A stretch of DNA of 64,000 nucleotides, taken from assembly GCF_020532645.1 (NCBI RefSeq), contig NZ_JAJAUZ010000014.1:82783-146782 (forward strand), given 5' to 3'. This DNA comes from Streptomyces bambusae (GTDB lineage Bacteria; Actinomycetota; Actinomycetes; Streptomycetales; Streptomycetaceae). The translations under genes and the position numbers were made by a program. Each line of letters starts with the position of its first letter. Within the stretch, counting starts at the first letter, position 1. Positions 58,050 to 64,000 of this stretch are shown here, piece after piece. Below the pieces are notes generated by a model. The model was not told where the DNA came from, ran no database searches, and worked only from the letters and a program-made list of their open reading frames with translations.

Positions 58050-58262
58050 ATGAGCAGCAACCCCTTTGAAAACCTCGACGGCCAGTTCTACGTCGTGGCC
58101 AACGACGAGCAGCAGTACTCGCTGTGGCCGTCGTTCACCGCGGTGCCGGCCGGCTGGCGCGTCGTCTTCGGCGAGGACACCCGCGGCAACTGCCTCACGT
58201 ACGTGGAGGAGCGCTGGACCGACCTGCGGCCGCAGAGCGTCCGCGGCCCGCTGGCCGCGTGA
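58050..58262 (+). CDS. MbtH-like protein
   Basis: 70 aa. NPFENLDGQFYVVANDEQQYSLWPSF, PAGWRVVFGED, YVEERWTDLRP contain all three invariant tryptophans and the NPF-x-N start. MbtH proteins bind and activate NRPS adenylation domains. None is encoded in the window, so its partner is elsewhere in the genome or beyond the edges. Start preferred at 58050, with GGGAGTGG upstream. A short GC-rich gap separates it from the convergent hydroxylase gene. Confidence 0.95.
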   Translation: MSSNPFENLDGQFYVVANDEQQYSLWPSFTAVPAGWRVVFGEDTRGNCLTYVEERWTDLRPQSVRGPLAA

Positions 58263-58346
58263 GGGACGGGGGCGCCGCCACCCCCCAACGGGCCGGGCCC
58301 CGGTGCTGTCGACCACAGCGCCGGGGCCCCGTCCGTGCGTCCCGCA

Positions 58347-59693
58347 TCACGCGGCCCGGGCCGCCTCGGCGACCGGCTGCGCCAGCTCCCGGCCGGTGCG
58401 CCCCAGCACGATGGAGTCGGCGATCTCGCCGCTGCGCACCGCGATGTTCGACAGCAGGGCCGAGGACAGGCCGTGGCTGTGCTCGGTGCCGCCCTGGACG
58501 TACACGCCGCAGGTCAGGCCGGGGGAGCCGACCAGGCGGTAGTCGCGCTCCATCCGGTGCAGGCCGGCCGCGTCCCGCTCGAAGTGGCGGTCGAAGTCGC
58601 CGAGCAGGCGCGCCGGGTCCACGCCGTCGTAGCCGGTCGCGAAGACCAGCGCGTCGACGACGACCTCCTCCGTACGGCCGGTCAGCTTCGAGCGCAGCAG
58701 CACCCGCGTCTTGTCCCCGTCCCGGGTGACCTGCTCGACCCGGGTCAGGTTGCGGAAGTGCAGCCGCTTGGTGTCGCGCACCTGCTCGTCGTACGTACGG
58801 CGGTACAGGTCGCGGATGACGTCGCCGTCGACCACCGAGTAGTTGGTGTTGCGGTGGTAGCGCCAGAACGCGTCCCGGCCCTGCTCGGTGCCGTAGTAGT
58901 ACTCGTCCACCGCCGCCGGGTCGAACACCTGGTTCGCGAACGGGGTGTCGTCCGCGACGGTGTAGCCGTACGACGGGATGACCGCCGAGACCTGCGCCTG
59001 CGGCAGCGAGTCGTGGAAGAACCGGGTGATCTCGGCGGCGCTCTGGCCGGCGCCCACCACCATCACGTCCTTCAGGCCCGCCGGGTCCAGGGCGTTGTAC
59101 TTGCCGAGGAACTGCGAGCTGTGCCAGACCCGCTCGTCGGACAGCACGCCGTCCGGCAGCTTCGGCACCAGGCCGGTGGAGATGGCCACGTTGCGCGCGG
59201 TCACCACGCTCGTGGTGCCGTCGCTCTCGCGCACCTCGACCTCCAGGAGGTCGGCGGTCGTGGCGCCCGGCTCGGTCACCGGCCGGATCGACAGCACGTC
59301 GGTGCCGTAGGTGACCTGGTGCGCCAGGCCGGCGGCCGCCCACTCCAGGTACTGGTGGAATTCCTGCCGGGTCGGGAAGAAGTCGTGGTTGTTCACGAAC
59401 TGCGGCAGCCGGTCCGAGGCGTGCAGGTACGAGACGAAGCTGTACCGGGAGACCGGGTTCCTGAAGGTCGCCAGGTCCTTGAGGAACGAAATCTGCATGG
59501 TGGTCGACGGCAGCAGCATGTTCCGGTGCCATCCGAAGGAGGGCTGCCGCTCGAAGAAGTGGGACTTGAGCGGGTTCTCCGGAGTGCTCGCCCCGTGCTC
59601 TTCCAAGGCGATCGCGAGGGCCATGTTGGACGGGCCGAACCCGATTCCGACCACGTCGTAGATCTCCTGGCTGCGCCTACCCGTAATGCCCAT
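58347..59693 (-). CDS. L-ornithine N5-monooxygenase (KtzI/SidA-type)
   Basis: 448 aa class B N-hydroxylase. FAD motif GIGFGPSNMALAIAL, NADPH motif VVGAGQSAAEITRFF, substrate region WHRNMLLPSTTMQISFLKDLATFRNP (family order), and DALVFATGYD. Lysine and ornithine hydroxylases share this fold; with the KtzT-type gene across the promoter the natural substrate is ornithine. The product, N5-hydroxyornithine, is the piperazate precursor, though siderophore hydroxamates are an alternative. ATG at 59693. Confidence 0.93.
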   Translation of the reverse strand: MGITGRRSQEIYDVVGIGFGPSNMALAIALEEHGASTPENPLKSHFFERQPSFGWHRNMLLPSTTMQISFLKDLATFRNPVSRYSFVSYLHASDRLPQFVNNHDFFPTRQEFHQYLEWAAAGLAHQVTYGTDVLSIRPVTEPGATTADLLEVEVRESDGTTSVVTARNVAISTGLVPKLPDGVLSDERVWHSSQFLGKYNALDPAGLKDVMVVGAGQSAAEITRFFHDSLPQAQVSAVIPSYGYTVADDTPFANQVFDPAAVDEYYYGTEQGRDAFWRYHRNTNYSVVDGDVIRDLYRRTYDEQVRDTKRLHFRNLTRVEQVTRDGDKTRVLLRSKLTGRTEEVVVDALVFATGYDGVDPARLLGDFDRHFERDAAGLHRMERDYRLVGSPGLTCGVYVQGGTEHSHGLSSALLSNIAVRSGEIADSIVLGRTGRELAQPVAEAARAA

Positions 59694-59840
59694 GGAAATT
59701 TTTCCCCGCTTTCGTCTGGAACTCGGCTCGTGGCCCGAGAAGACCGTTCTCAGTCGTCTTTCGAAGAGTGCAACAAAGCCACTAGAGAACTGCATGAGGG
59801 CCGTTCGAGGCCCGGTGGACGTGTTCGACAGCTGAAAAGA

Positions 59841-59858
59841 TTGTCCCGTCGACGGGAC
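59841..59858. promoter_or_regulatory. TGTCCCG-N4-CGGGACG palindrome between the piperazate genes
   Basis: TGTCCCG-TCGA-CGGGACG includes a perfect 16-bp palindrome, GTCCCGTCGACGGGAC (59842-59857), in the 307-bp divergent gap 59694-60000. GTTCGA hexamers at 59803 and 59823 are the only other visible pattern. Confidence 0.7.
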
Positions 59859-60000
59859 GGATGTATGGTCGGCGCTGATTTCAAGAATCTCCGCGTTGCG
59901 CCGTCGACGGCGTGGGTGTGTCCGGTGTCCGGAGCGATGCGATCAGTCATTTCCTGGGCACCAGAATGCCCAGAACCAATCGTCGAAAGGGTGTTTCCGG

Positions 60001-60645
60001 ATGTTCGTGCCGAGCTTTTACCGCGAGCCGGACAGTTCGTGGATGGTGGACTTGATCCGGGGTAATCCACTGGCGCTCGCCGTGGCCAACGGAACCCCGG
60101 AGGACGGCCCGTTCGCCACGCATCTGCCGGTCATATTCGACCCCGAGACCTCCGCCGACTGGACCGGCGAGCTGCCGGGCGCCACGCTCCTCGGGCACAT
60201 GAACCGCGCCAACCCGCACTGGTCCGCGCTGGAGGACGGCCAGGTCCTGCTGCTCACCTTCACCGGCCCGCACTCGTACGTCTCGCCGACGGTCTACGCG
60301 AAGACCCCGGCCGCACCGACGTGGAACTTCACGTCGGTGCACGTCCGGGGCGTCATCGAGAAGATCGACACGATCGAGGAGACCCTCGGCGTGGTGCAGT
60401 CCACCGTCCGCGCCTTCGAGGGCGCGTTCGGCAACGGCTGGGACATGACCGAGTCGCTGGACTACTTCCGCAAGATCGTGCCCGCGGTCGGCGCGTTCCG
60501 GTTCAAGGTCACCGGCGCCGAGGGCATGTTCAAGCTCAGCCAGGAGCAGCCGTGCGAGGTGCGCGAGCGGGTCCGCGAGTCGTTCGGCGAGAGCGCCTGC
60601 ACGTACAAGCGCGAGACCGCGGGGCTGATGAGCCGGCTGCCGTGA
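60001..60645 (+). CDS. Piperazate synthase-like (KtzT/PaiB family)
   Basis: 214 aa. PaiB-type fold usually labelled an FMN-binding transcription regulator: MFVPSFYREPDSSWMVDLI, TLLGHMNRANPHW, TGPHSYVSPTVY, WNFTSVHVRG. KtzT of this family is a heme enzyme joining the two nitrogens of N5-hydroxyornithine to give piperazate; its heme His aligns by eye with His66 here. Placement beside an ornithine N-hydroxylase, with a shared operator, supports that role over regulation. ATG at 60001 has GAAAGGGTG upstream. Confidence 0.87.
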   Translation: MFVPSFYREPDSSWMVDLIRGNPLALAVANGTPEDGPFATHLPVIFDPETSADWTGELPGATLLGHMNRANPHWSALEDGQVLLLTFTGPHSYVSPTVYAKTPAAPTWNFTSVHVRGVIEKIDTIEETLGVVQSTVRAFEGAFGNGWDMTESLDYFRKIVPAVGAFRFKVTGAEGMFKLSQEQPCEVRERVRESFGESACTYKRETAGLMSRLP

Positions 60646-60672
60646 CGCACCGGGGGCCACGGCGCCGGCCGT

Positions 60673-61413
60673 TCAGGCGCCGATGGCCACCGGCAGGTCC
60701 GCGGGGCCCTCGGGCGGCGCGGCCCCCGCGGGGCCGCGCCCGGCCGGCACCGCCGACAGCTCCTCCAGGGCGCTCGCGGCCGCACTGTCCAGCGCGGCCG
60801 TCACCCACTGCTCGAAGTCCACGCCCGCCTGCTCCGCGGCCTTGTGCCACCACTGCAGCCGGCTGCCCGGCAGCTGGAGCAGCCGGTTCGGGTCGGCAGC
60901 CGGCTGCGGCCGGTCGCCCTGCCGGGCGGCCCGCAGCGCACTGCGCAGCTGCTTGGTCGTCCACTGGCGCTGCTCCGCCCGGTCCAGCCACAGGTCCTGC
61001 TCGGGGACCGGCATCGAGGCCAGCTCGGCGTGGTGCTGGAAGCTCAGGCCGGACCGGCGCCGCGTGATGTCGAACCGCCGCGCCACCCACGCGTAGTTGC
61101 GCAGGGTCTGGTACGAGAGACCGACCGCGCGGATCCCGCGCTGGTACCGGTCGGTGTAGTGGTCCTTGCCGAAGCGCAGCCAGTCGCCCAGCCACCAGCA
61201 GGACGAGTCGAGGACGCCGGCGAGCTGCCGCCCGGCCCGCTCCCACTCGTCGTACGCCATCCCGGTCGGCATCTGCAGGCCCACCTTGGTCGTCAGCACC
61301 TGCTCCCGGCGCGGTCCGGCGCCCGCCGTGCGCGGCGGCCGGACGGAGGGCTGCGGGAGATCGGTTGCCGGGCTGGCCTGCGGCCCCGCGGTGAGACCGG
61401 CCTGACGCGCCAT
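60673..61413 (-). CDS. LmbU-family transcriptional regulator
   Basis: 246 aa. The LmbU/NovE core is clear: VLTTKVGLQMPTGMAYDEWERAG, SCWWLGDWLRFGKDHYTDRYQRGI, LSYQTLRNYAWVARRFD (family order). LmbU activates lincomycin genes through DNA binding. C-terminus Ala/Pro-rich. ATG at 61413 preferred over the adjacent 61416 for spacing to GGAGG. Divergent from the StrR-like gene with a TGTCCCG palindrome between them. It may recognise that palindrome. Confidence 0.88.
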   Translation of the reverse strand: MARQAGLTAGPQASPATDLPQPSVRPPRTAGAGPRREQVLTTKVGLQMPTGMAYDEWERAGRQLAGVLDSSCWWLGDWLRFGKDHYTDRYQRGIRAVGLSYQTLRNYAWVARRFDITRRRSGLSFQHHAELASMPVPEQDLWLDRAEQRQWTTKQLRSALRAARQGDRPQPAADPNRLLQLPGSRLQWWHKAAEQAGVDFEQWVTAALDSAAASALEELSAVPAGRGPAGAAPPEGPADLPVAIGA

Positions 61414-61516
61414 CATGCCTCCAGGAGAAGGGTGTATTCGACCGGCCAGAACTCTCGCCGTGCGCTCTGGAGCGGCGGCGGAGCCCCGTTCGAACGCCGC
61501 ACGCGAACGCCTGCCG

Positions 61517-61534
61517 TGTCCCGCCGACGGGACA
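61517..61534. promoter_or_regulatory. TGTCCCG-N4-CGGGACA palindrome between two regulator genes
   Basis: TGTCCCG-CCGA-CGGGACA, perfect arms, in the 431-bp divergent gap 61414-61844 between the LmbU-like and StrR-like genes, about 104 bp from the LmbU-like start. Same spacing as the sites at 57869 and 59841. The rest of the gap shows no gene. Confidence 0.72.
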
Positions 61535-61844
61535 CCCGCCGCTGCGGCGCATGCGGCGGACATGCTGGACACCGTCCGGAATTCGGTATGTATTTCTCAC
61601 TGGAAACCCGAGGAGCCCCCAGGGCTTCTCTTTCCGTGAAACCGATCCGTGTGGCGGTGGAACTCCCGCAGCCGCGCCCGCGTCCCCCTGGGTGCGGCTG
61701 CGGGCACATTCCGGGCCGTCATGTACCGCGTGTTTCTACATGCGTCTTGTGCATGCAATTCCGGCCGCCTGATTGGCGCAAATGAACCGTCGGGAAGGTA
61801 CTTTTCCTACCGCGGTCCGAGACGGCCATGGAGGGGAGCCGTAC

Positions 61845-62543
61845 GTGGACGACGACACCGAAAACGCCCTGTCGCAGGCCGACCGGACGGTCGCTGCGCA
61901 GCGGATGCTGCGGGACCGCCCGCACTGGTCGGACCGCCGGATCGCCGCCGACGCGGGGCTCTCCGCCACCACCGTCGCCGCCATCCGGCGCCGCGCGGCC
62001 GGCCGCACCGAGCAGCCGGCGGCGGCCCGGGTCGGCCGCGACGGCCGGGTCCGGCCCCTGCACGCCGCCGAAGGGCGGCTGCGGGCCAGCCGGGTCATCG
62101 CCGCCAACCCCGGGGCCTCGCTCCGGGAGATCGCCGAACAGGCGGGCATCGCCACGGCCACCGCCAAGGACGTGCGCGACCGCATCCGCCAGGGCAGGGA
62201 CCCCGTCCCGCCCGGCCGGCAGCCCGTCGGCCGGCCGGCGCCGCGCCCCACCGCGGCCGCCCTCGGCCGGCTGCTGCCGACCATGGGCAAGGACCCGTCC
62301 CTGCGCACCGACGCCGGCCGGACCCTGCTGCACCTGCTGAGCGTCCACGCGCTCGGCGACGAGACCACCTGGCGCCGGCTCGCGCGGAGCGTGCCCGGCC
62401 ACCGTGCGGACACCCTCGCCCAGGCCGCACGCCGCTGCGCCGACCACTGGCTGCGCTTCGCCGACGAACTGGAGACCCGGCGGACCGCCCTCGGCCCCGA
62501 GCCGGAACCCGGCCGACGGCCGGTGCCCGCAGCAGCACCCTGA
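61845..62543 (+). CDS. StrR-like regulator lacking the ParB-type N-terminal domain
   Basis: 232 aa. From the start it aligns with the second half of StrR-type activators: LSQADRTVAAQRMLRDRPHWSDRRIAADAGLSATTVAAIRRR (quoted across the HTH in family order), RVGRDGRVRPL, ASLREIAEQAGIATATAKDVRDR. The preceding 100-130 residues (ParB/nuclease-like domain) are absent, and no frame upstream encodes them. GTG at 61845 with GGGGAG at 6 nt is preferred over ATGs at 61773 and 61782. DNA binding is likely kept; dimerisation or effector control may differ. Confidence 0.8.
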   Translation: MDDDTENALSQADRTVAAQRMLRDRPHWSDRRIAADAGLSATTVAAIRRRAAGRTEQPAAARVGRDGRVRPLHAAEGRLRASRVIAANPGASLREIAEQAGIATATAKDVRDRIRQGRDPVPPGRQPVGRPAPRPTAAALGRLLPTMGKDPSLRTDAGRTLLHLLSVHALGDETTWRRLARSVPGHRADTLAQAARRCADHWLRFADELETRRTALGPEPEPGRRPVPAAAP

Positions 62544-62677
62544 CCTTCCGCGTCCCGCCCGCCGGGCACGCGCACGGAGCCCGGGCGGCTCCGACCCCGC
62601 CCGGCCGGGCCCACGGGCCCGCCGGGACGCCCGTACGACCACAGCCACAGCACAGACGACCCGTCAGGAGCGGATCC

Positions 62678-63832
62678 ATGACCATACGGAACAGAAAGCG
62701 CACCGGCCTCGTCGGACTGGCGGCGGCCGCGCTCGCAGCCACCGCCCTGACGGCCCCCGCGCACGCCACCACCCTCCCGGTGGGCGACCACACCGCGACC
62801 CAGAGCGCCATCGACGCGGCCGTCGCAGCCGGCATCCCCGGCATCACCGCCGAGGCGCGGGACAACGACGGGGTCTGGAAGACGGCCGCCGGCGTCGCCG
62901 ACCGCACCACGGGCACCCCCCGCGGCAAGAACGACCGCTTCCGCGTCGGCCACATCACCAGCACCTTCGTCGCCACGGCCCTCCTGCAGATGGAGGCCGA
63001 GAAGAAGCTGACGCTCGACGACAAGATCGAGCGCTTCCTGCCCGGCGTGGTGACCGGAAACGGCAACGACGGCAAGGCGATCACCGTACGCCAGCTGCTC
63101 AACCACACCAGCGGCCTGTACGACTACTTCGCCGACGGCGACTACGTCTCCACGTACGTCCTGGGCGACGGCTACCTCCAGCACCGCTTCGAGACCATGC
63201 CGAAGGAGAAGCGCCTCCAGGTCGCCCTCTCCCACGCCCCGGCGTTCGCGCCCGGCGCCCGCCACGCGTTCTCCAACACCAACGACCTCGTCGCCGCGAT
63301 GGTCCTGGAGAAGGCCGCGGGCCGCCCGTACGAGGACGAGATCCGCCGCCGGATCATCGTGCCGCTCGGCCTGAACGCCACCTCGAACCCGCGCAACGCC
63401 ACCACGCTGCCGCAGCCGAGCAGCCGCGCGTACTCGAAGCTGTTCTTCCAGACCCAGCCCGACCGGATCGACGACGTCACCGAGATCAGCGGCTCGCACA
63501 CCTGGGGCAGCGACATCATCTCCAGCGCCAGCGACCTGAACCGCTTCTACGCCGCGCTGGTCACCGGCCGGCTGCTGCCGCCGGCGCAGCTCGCGGCGAT
63601 GAAGACGACCGTCGTCAACCCGGACTTCCCGATCTCCTCCTTCGGCCTCGGCCTGGAGCGGCTGACGCTCGGCTGCGGCACCACCGTCTGGTACCGCGAC
63701 GGCGGCACCGTCGGCTGGCTGTCGCTGGTCGCCCTCACCGACGACGGCCGCCACCAGCTCACGTTCAACTACAACAGCGACTGGAGGGCGGACGACCTGC
63801 TCGCCATCCTCAGCGCCGAATTCTGCAAGTAG
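62678..63832 (+). CDS. Secreted beta-lactamase/DD-peptidase-fold protein without catalytic residues
   Basis: 384 aa with signal peptide (TGLVGLAAAALAATALTAPAHA). The fold is that of class C/serine hydrolases: TVRQLLNHTSGLYDYF, FAPGARHAFSNTNDLVAAM, VPLGLNATSNP. The S-x-x-K motif normally seen as GSVTKTF reads GHITSTF, so nucleophile Ser is His and Lys is Ser; the Y-S-N tyrosine is Phe; and the H-x-G loop reads YRDGGTVGW. The enzyme chemistry should be lost while a binding site may remain. ATG at 62678 with CAGGAGCGGATCC upstream. It could bind cell-wall peptides or a product. Confidence 0.85.
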   Translation: MTIRNRKRTGLVGLAAAALAATALTAPAHATTLPVGDHTATQSAIDAAVAAGIPGITAEARDNDGVWKTAAGVADRTTGTPRGKNDRFRVGHITSTFVATALLQMEAEKKLTLDDKIERFLPGVVTGNGNDGKAITVRQLLNHTSGLYDYFADGDYVSTYVLGDGYLQHRFETMPKEKRLQVALSHAPAFAPGARHAFSNTNDLVAAMVLEKAAGRPYEDEIRRRIIVPLGLNATSNPRNATTLPQPSSRAYSKLFFQTQPDRIDDVTEISGSHTWGSDIISSASDLNRFYAALVTGRLLPPAQLAAMKTTVVNPDFPISSFGLGLERLTLGCGTTVWYRDGGTVGWLSLVALTDDGRHQLTFNYNSDWRADDLLAILSAEFCK

Positions 63833-63873
63833 CACGCACGCCGGTGCAGGGCGGCGCGATACCAGGAGGGTTT

Positions 63874-64000
63874 ATGACAGTGCGAGCAGCCGTGGCAGGA
63901 GCGAGCGGGTACGCGGGAGGTGAACTCCTGCGCCTGCTGACGGCGCACCCCGGGGTCGACATCGGCGCCCTGACCGGCCACTCGAACGCCGGACAGCGCC
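63874..64000 (+). CDS. argC: N-acetyl-gamma-glutamyl-phosphate reductase, 5' part
   Basis: The first 42 codons are visible: VRAAVAGASGYAGGELLRLL, then HPGVDIGALTGHSNAGQR, the NADP-binding start of ArgC. It catalyses the step after N-acetylglutamate kinase in ornithine synthesis. ATG with AGGAGGG at 5 nt. It follows the serine-hydrolase-like gene by 41 nt. It is probably the head of the arginine operon (argC usually starts argCJBD), which would mean a second argB exists outside the window in addition to the fused one here. Confidence 0.93.
   Translation, partial: MTVRAAVAGASGYAGGELLRLLTAHPGVDIGALTGHSNAGQR

Noticed and set aside
59803..59828. StrR-type binding site from two GTTCGA hexamers
   Set aside because: They are direct, not inverted, and lack the spaced CAGTCGAAC partner of StrR sites.
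60001..60645. Calling the PaiB-like gene an FMN-binding transcription regulator
   Set aside because: KtzT-type piperazate synthases carry the same default label; the neighbouring ornithine N-hydroxylase and shared operator favour the enzyme.
1..64000. tRNA, rRNA, CRISPR array, transposase or prophage genes
   Set aside because: None of their sequence features were seen on either strand; the IS30-like helix-turn-helix at 55574 belongs to a two-domain regulator, not to a transposase.

Overview
The DNA is from a high-GC actinomycete, almost certainly Streptomyces or a close relative. Third-codon positions are nearly all G or C, GTG and TTG starts are common, genes overlap by ATGA/GTGA, and there is a gamma-butyrolactone (GBL) receptor/synthase pair, a type II polyketide synthase and SARP-type promoter repeats. 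No rRNA, tRNA, CRISPR array or transposase was seen. The window is accessory sequence holding three adjacent specialised-metabolite regions, with argC starting at the right edge.

Region 1 (1-25.5 kb) is an unusual pathway without any adenylation domain. It has a proline dehydrogenase, three intact ATP-grasp ligases plus one that has lost its ATP-binding lobe, two cysteine-synthase-like PLP enzymes with a serine acetyltransferase, and an asparagine-synthetase-type amidotransferase. It also has a Fe/2-oxoglutarate oxygenase, an HpcH/HpaI aldolase, a PrpF-type isomerase, an acyl-CoA dehydrogenase, a dihydroorotase-like amidohydrolase and a flavin monooxygenase fused to an SH3-like domain. The remaining parts are a tandem carrier protein, a thioesterase, an SDR, an AhpD-like protein, two MFS transporters and a 51-codon secreted peptide with two VEWP motifs. 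An XRE-TPR regulator probably controls it: an 18-bp operator, TTGGCAA-N4-TTGCCAA, recurs at four places around the carrier, peptide and ATP-grasp genes. I read the region as making a small amide or peptide from O-acetylserine-derived beta-substituted alanines joined by ATP-grasp ligases. The product is not recognised.

Region 2a (25.6-33.4 kb) holds an AhpD-like gene, a secreted SGNH-like protein and a GtrA-like membrane protein, then a GBL signalling block: AfsA-type synthase, GBL receptor, P450, SDR and a second receptor-like TetR. Two operators with identical arms (GAAAACCG-N7-CGTATCTT) precede the receptor and the AfsA gene. Region 2b (33.6-55.3 kb) is an aromatic type II PKS: KS-alpha, CLF, ACP, KR, two didomain aromatase/cyclases, two flavin oxygenases, two NTF2/SnoaL-like proteins, a CoA ligase, a free-standing condensation protein with a cut-short thioesterase, an acyl-CoA dehydrogenase, a PPTase, an AccE subunit, a type II thioesterase and a DrrAB exporter. 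Heptamers repeated every 11 bp (CTCGAAG, CTTGAGC and similar) precede nearly every transcription unit here and also the second TetR. That is the signature of a SARP, yet no SARP gene is present.

Region 3 (56.4-64 kb) carries an ornithine/piperazate supply set: N-acetylglutamate kinase fused to a domain resembling the C-terminus of the neighbouring DrrA ATPase, an MbtH-like protein, an ornithine N-hydroxylase (KtzI type) and a PaiB/KtzT-type piperazate synthase. It also has a LmbU-like regulator and an N-terminally short StrR-like regulator. An 18-bp palindrome (TGTCCCG-N4-CGGGACA) marks three of its promoters. The NRPS that would use piperazate is not in the window. A serine-hydrolase-fold protein that has lost its catalytic residues and the start of argC close the window.

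Gene ends follow reading frames and visible ribosome-binding sites. Functions rest on motif recognition by eye; no database search was run.
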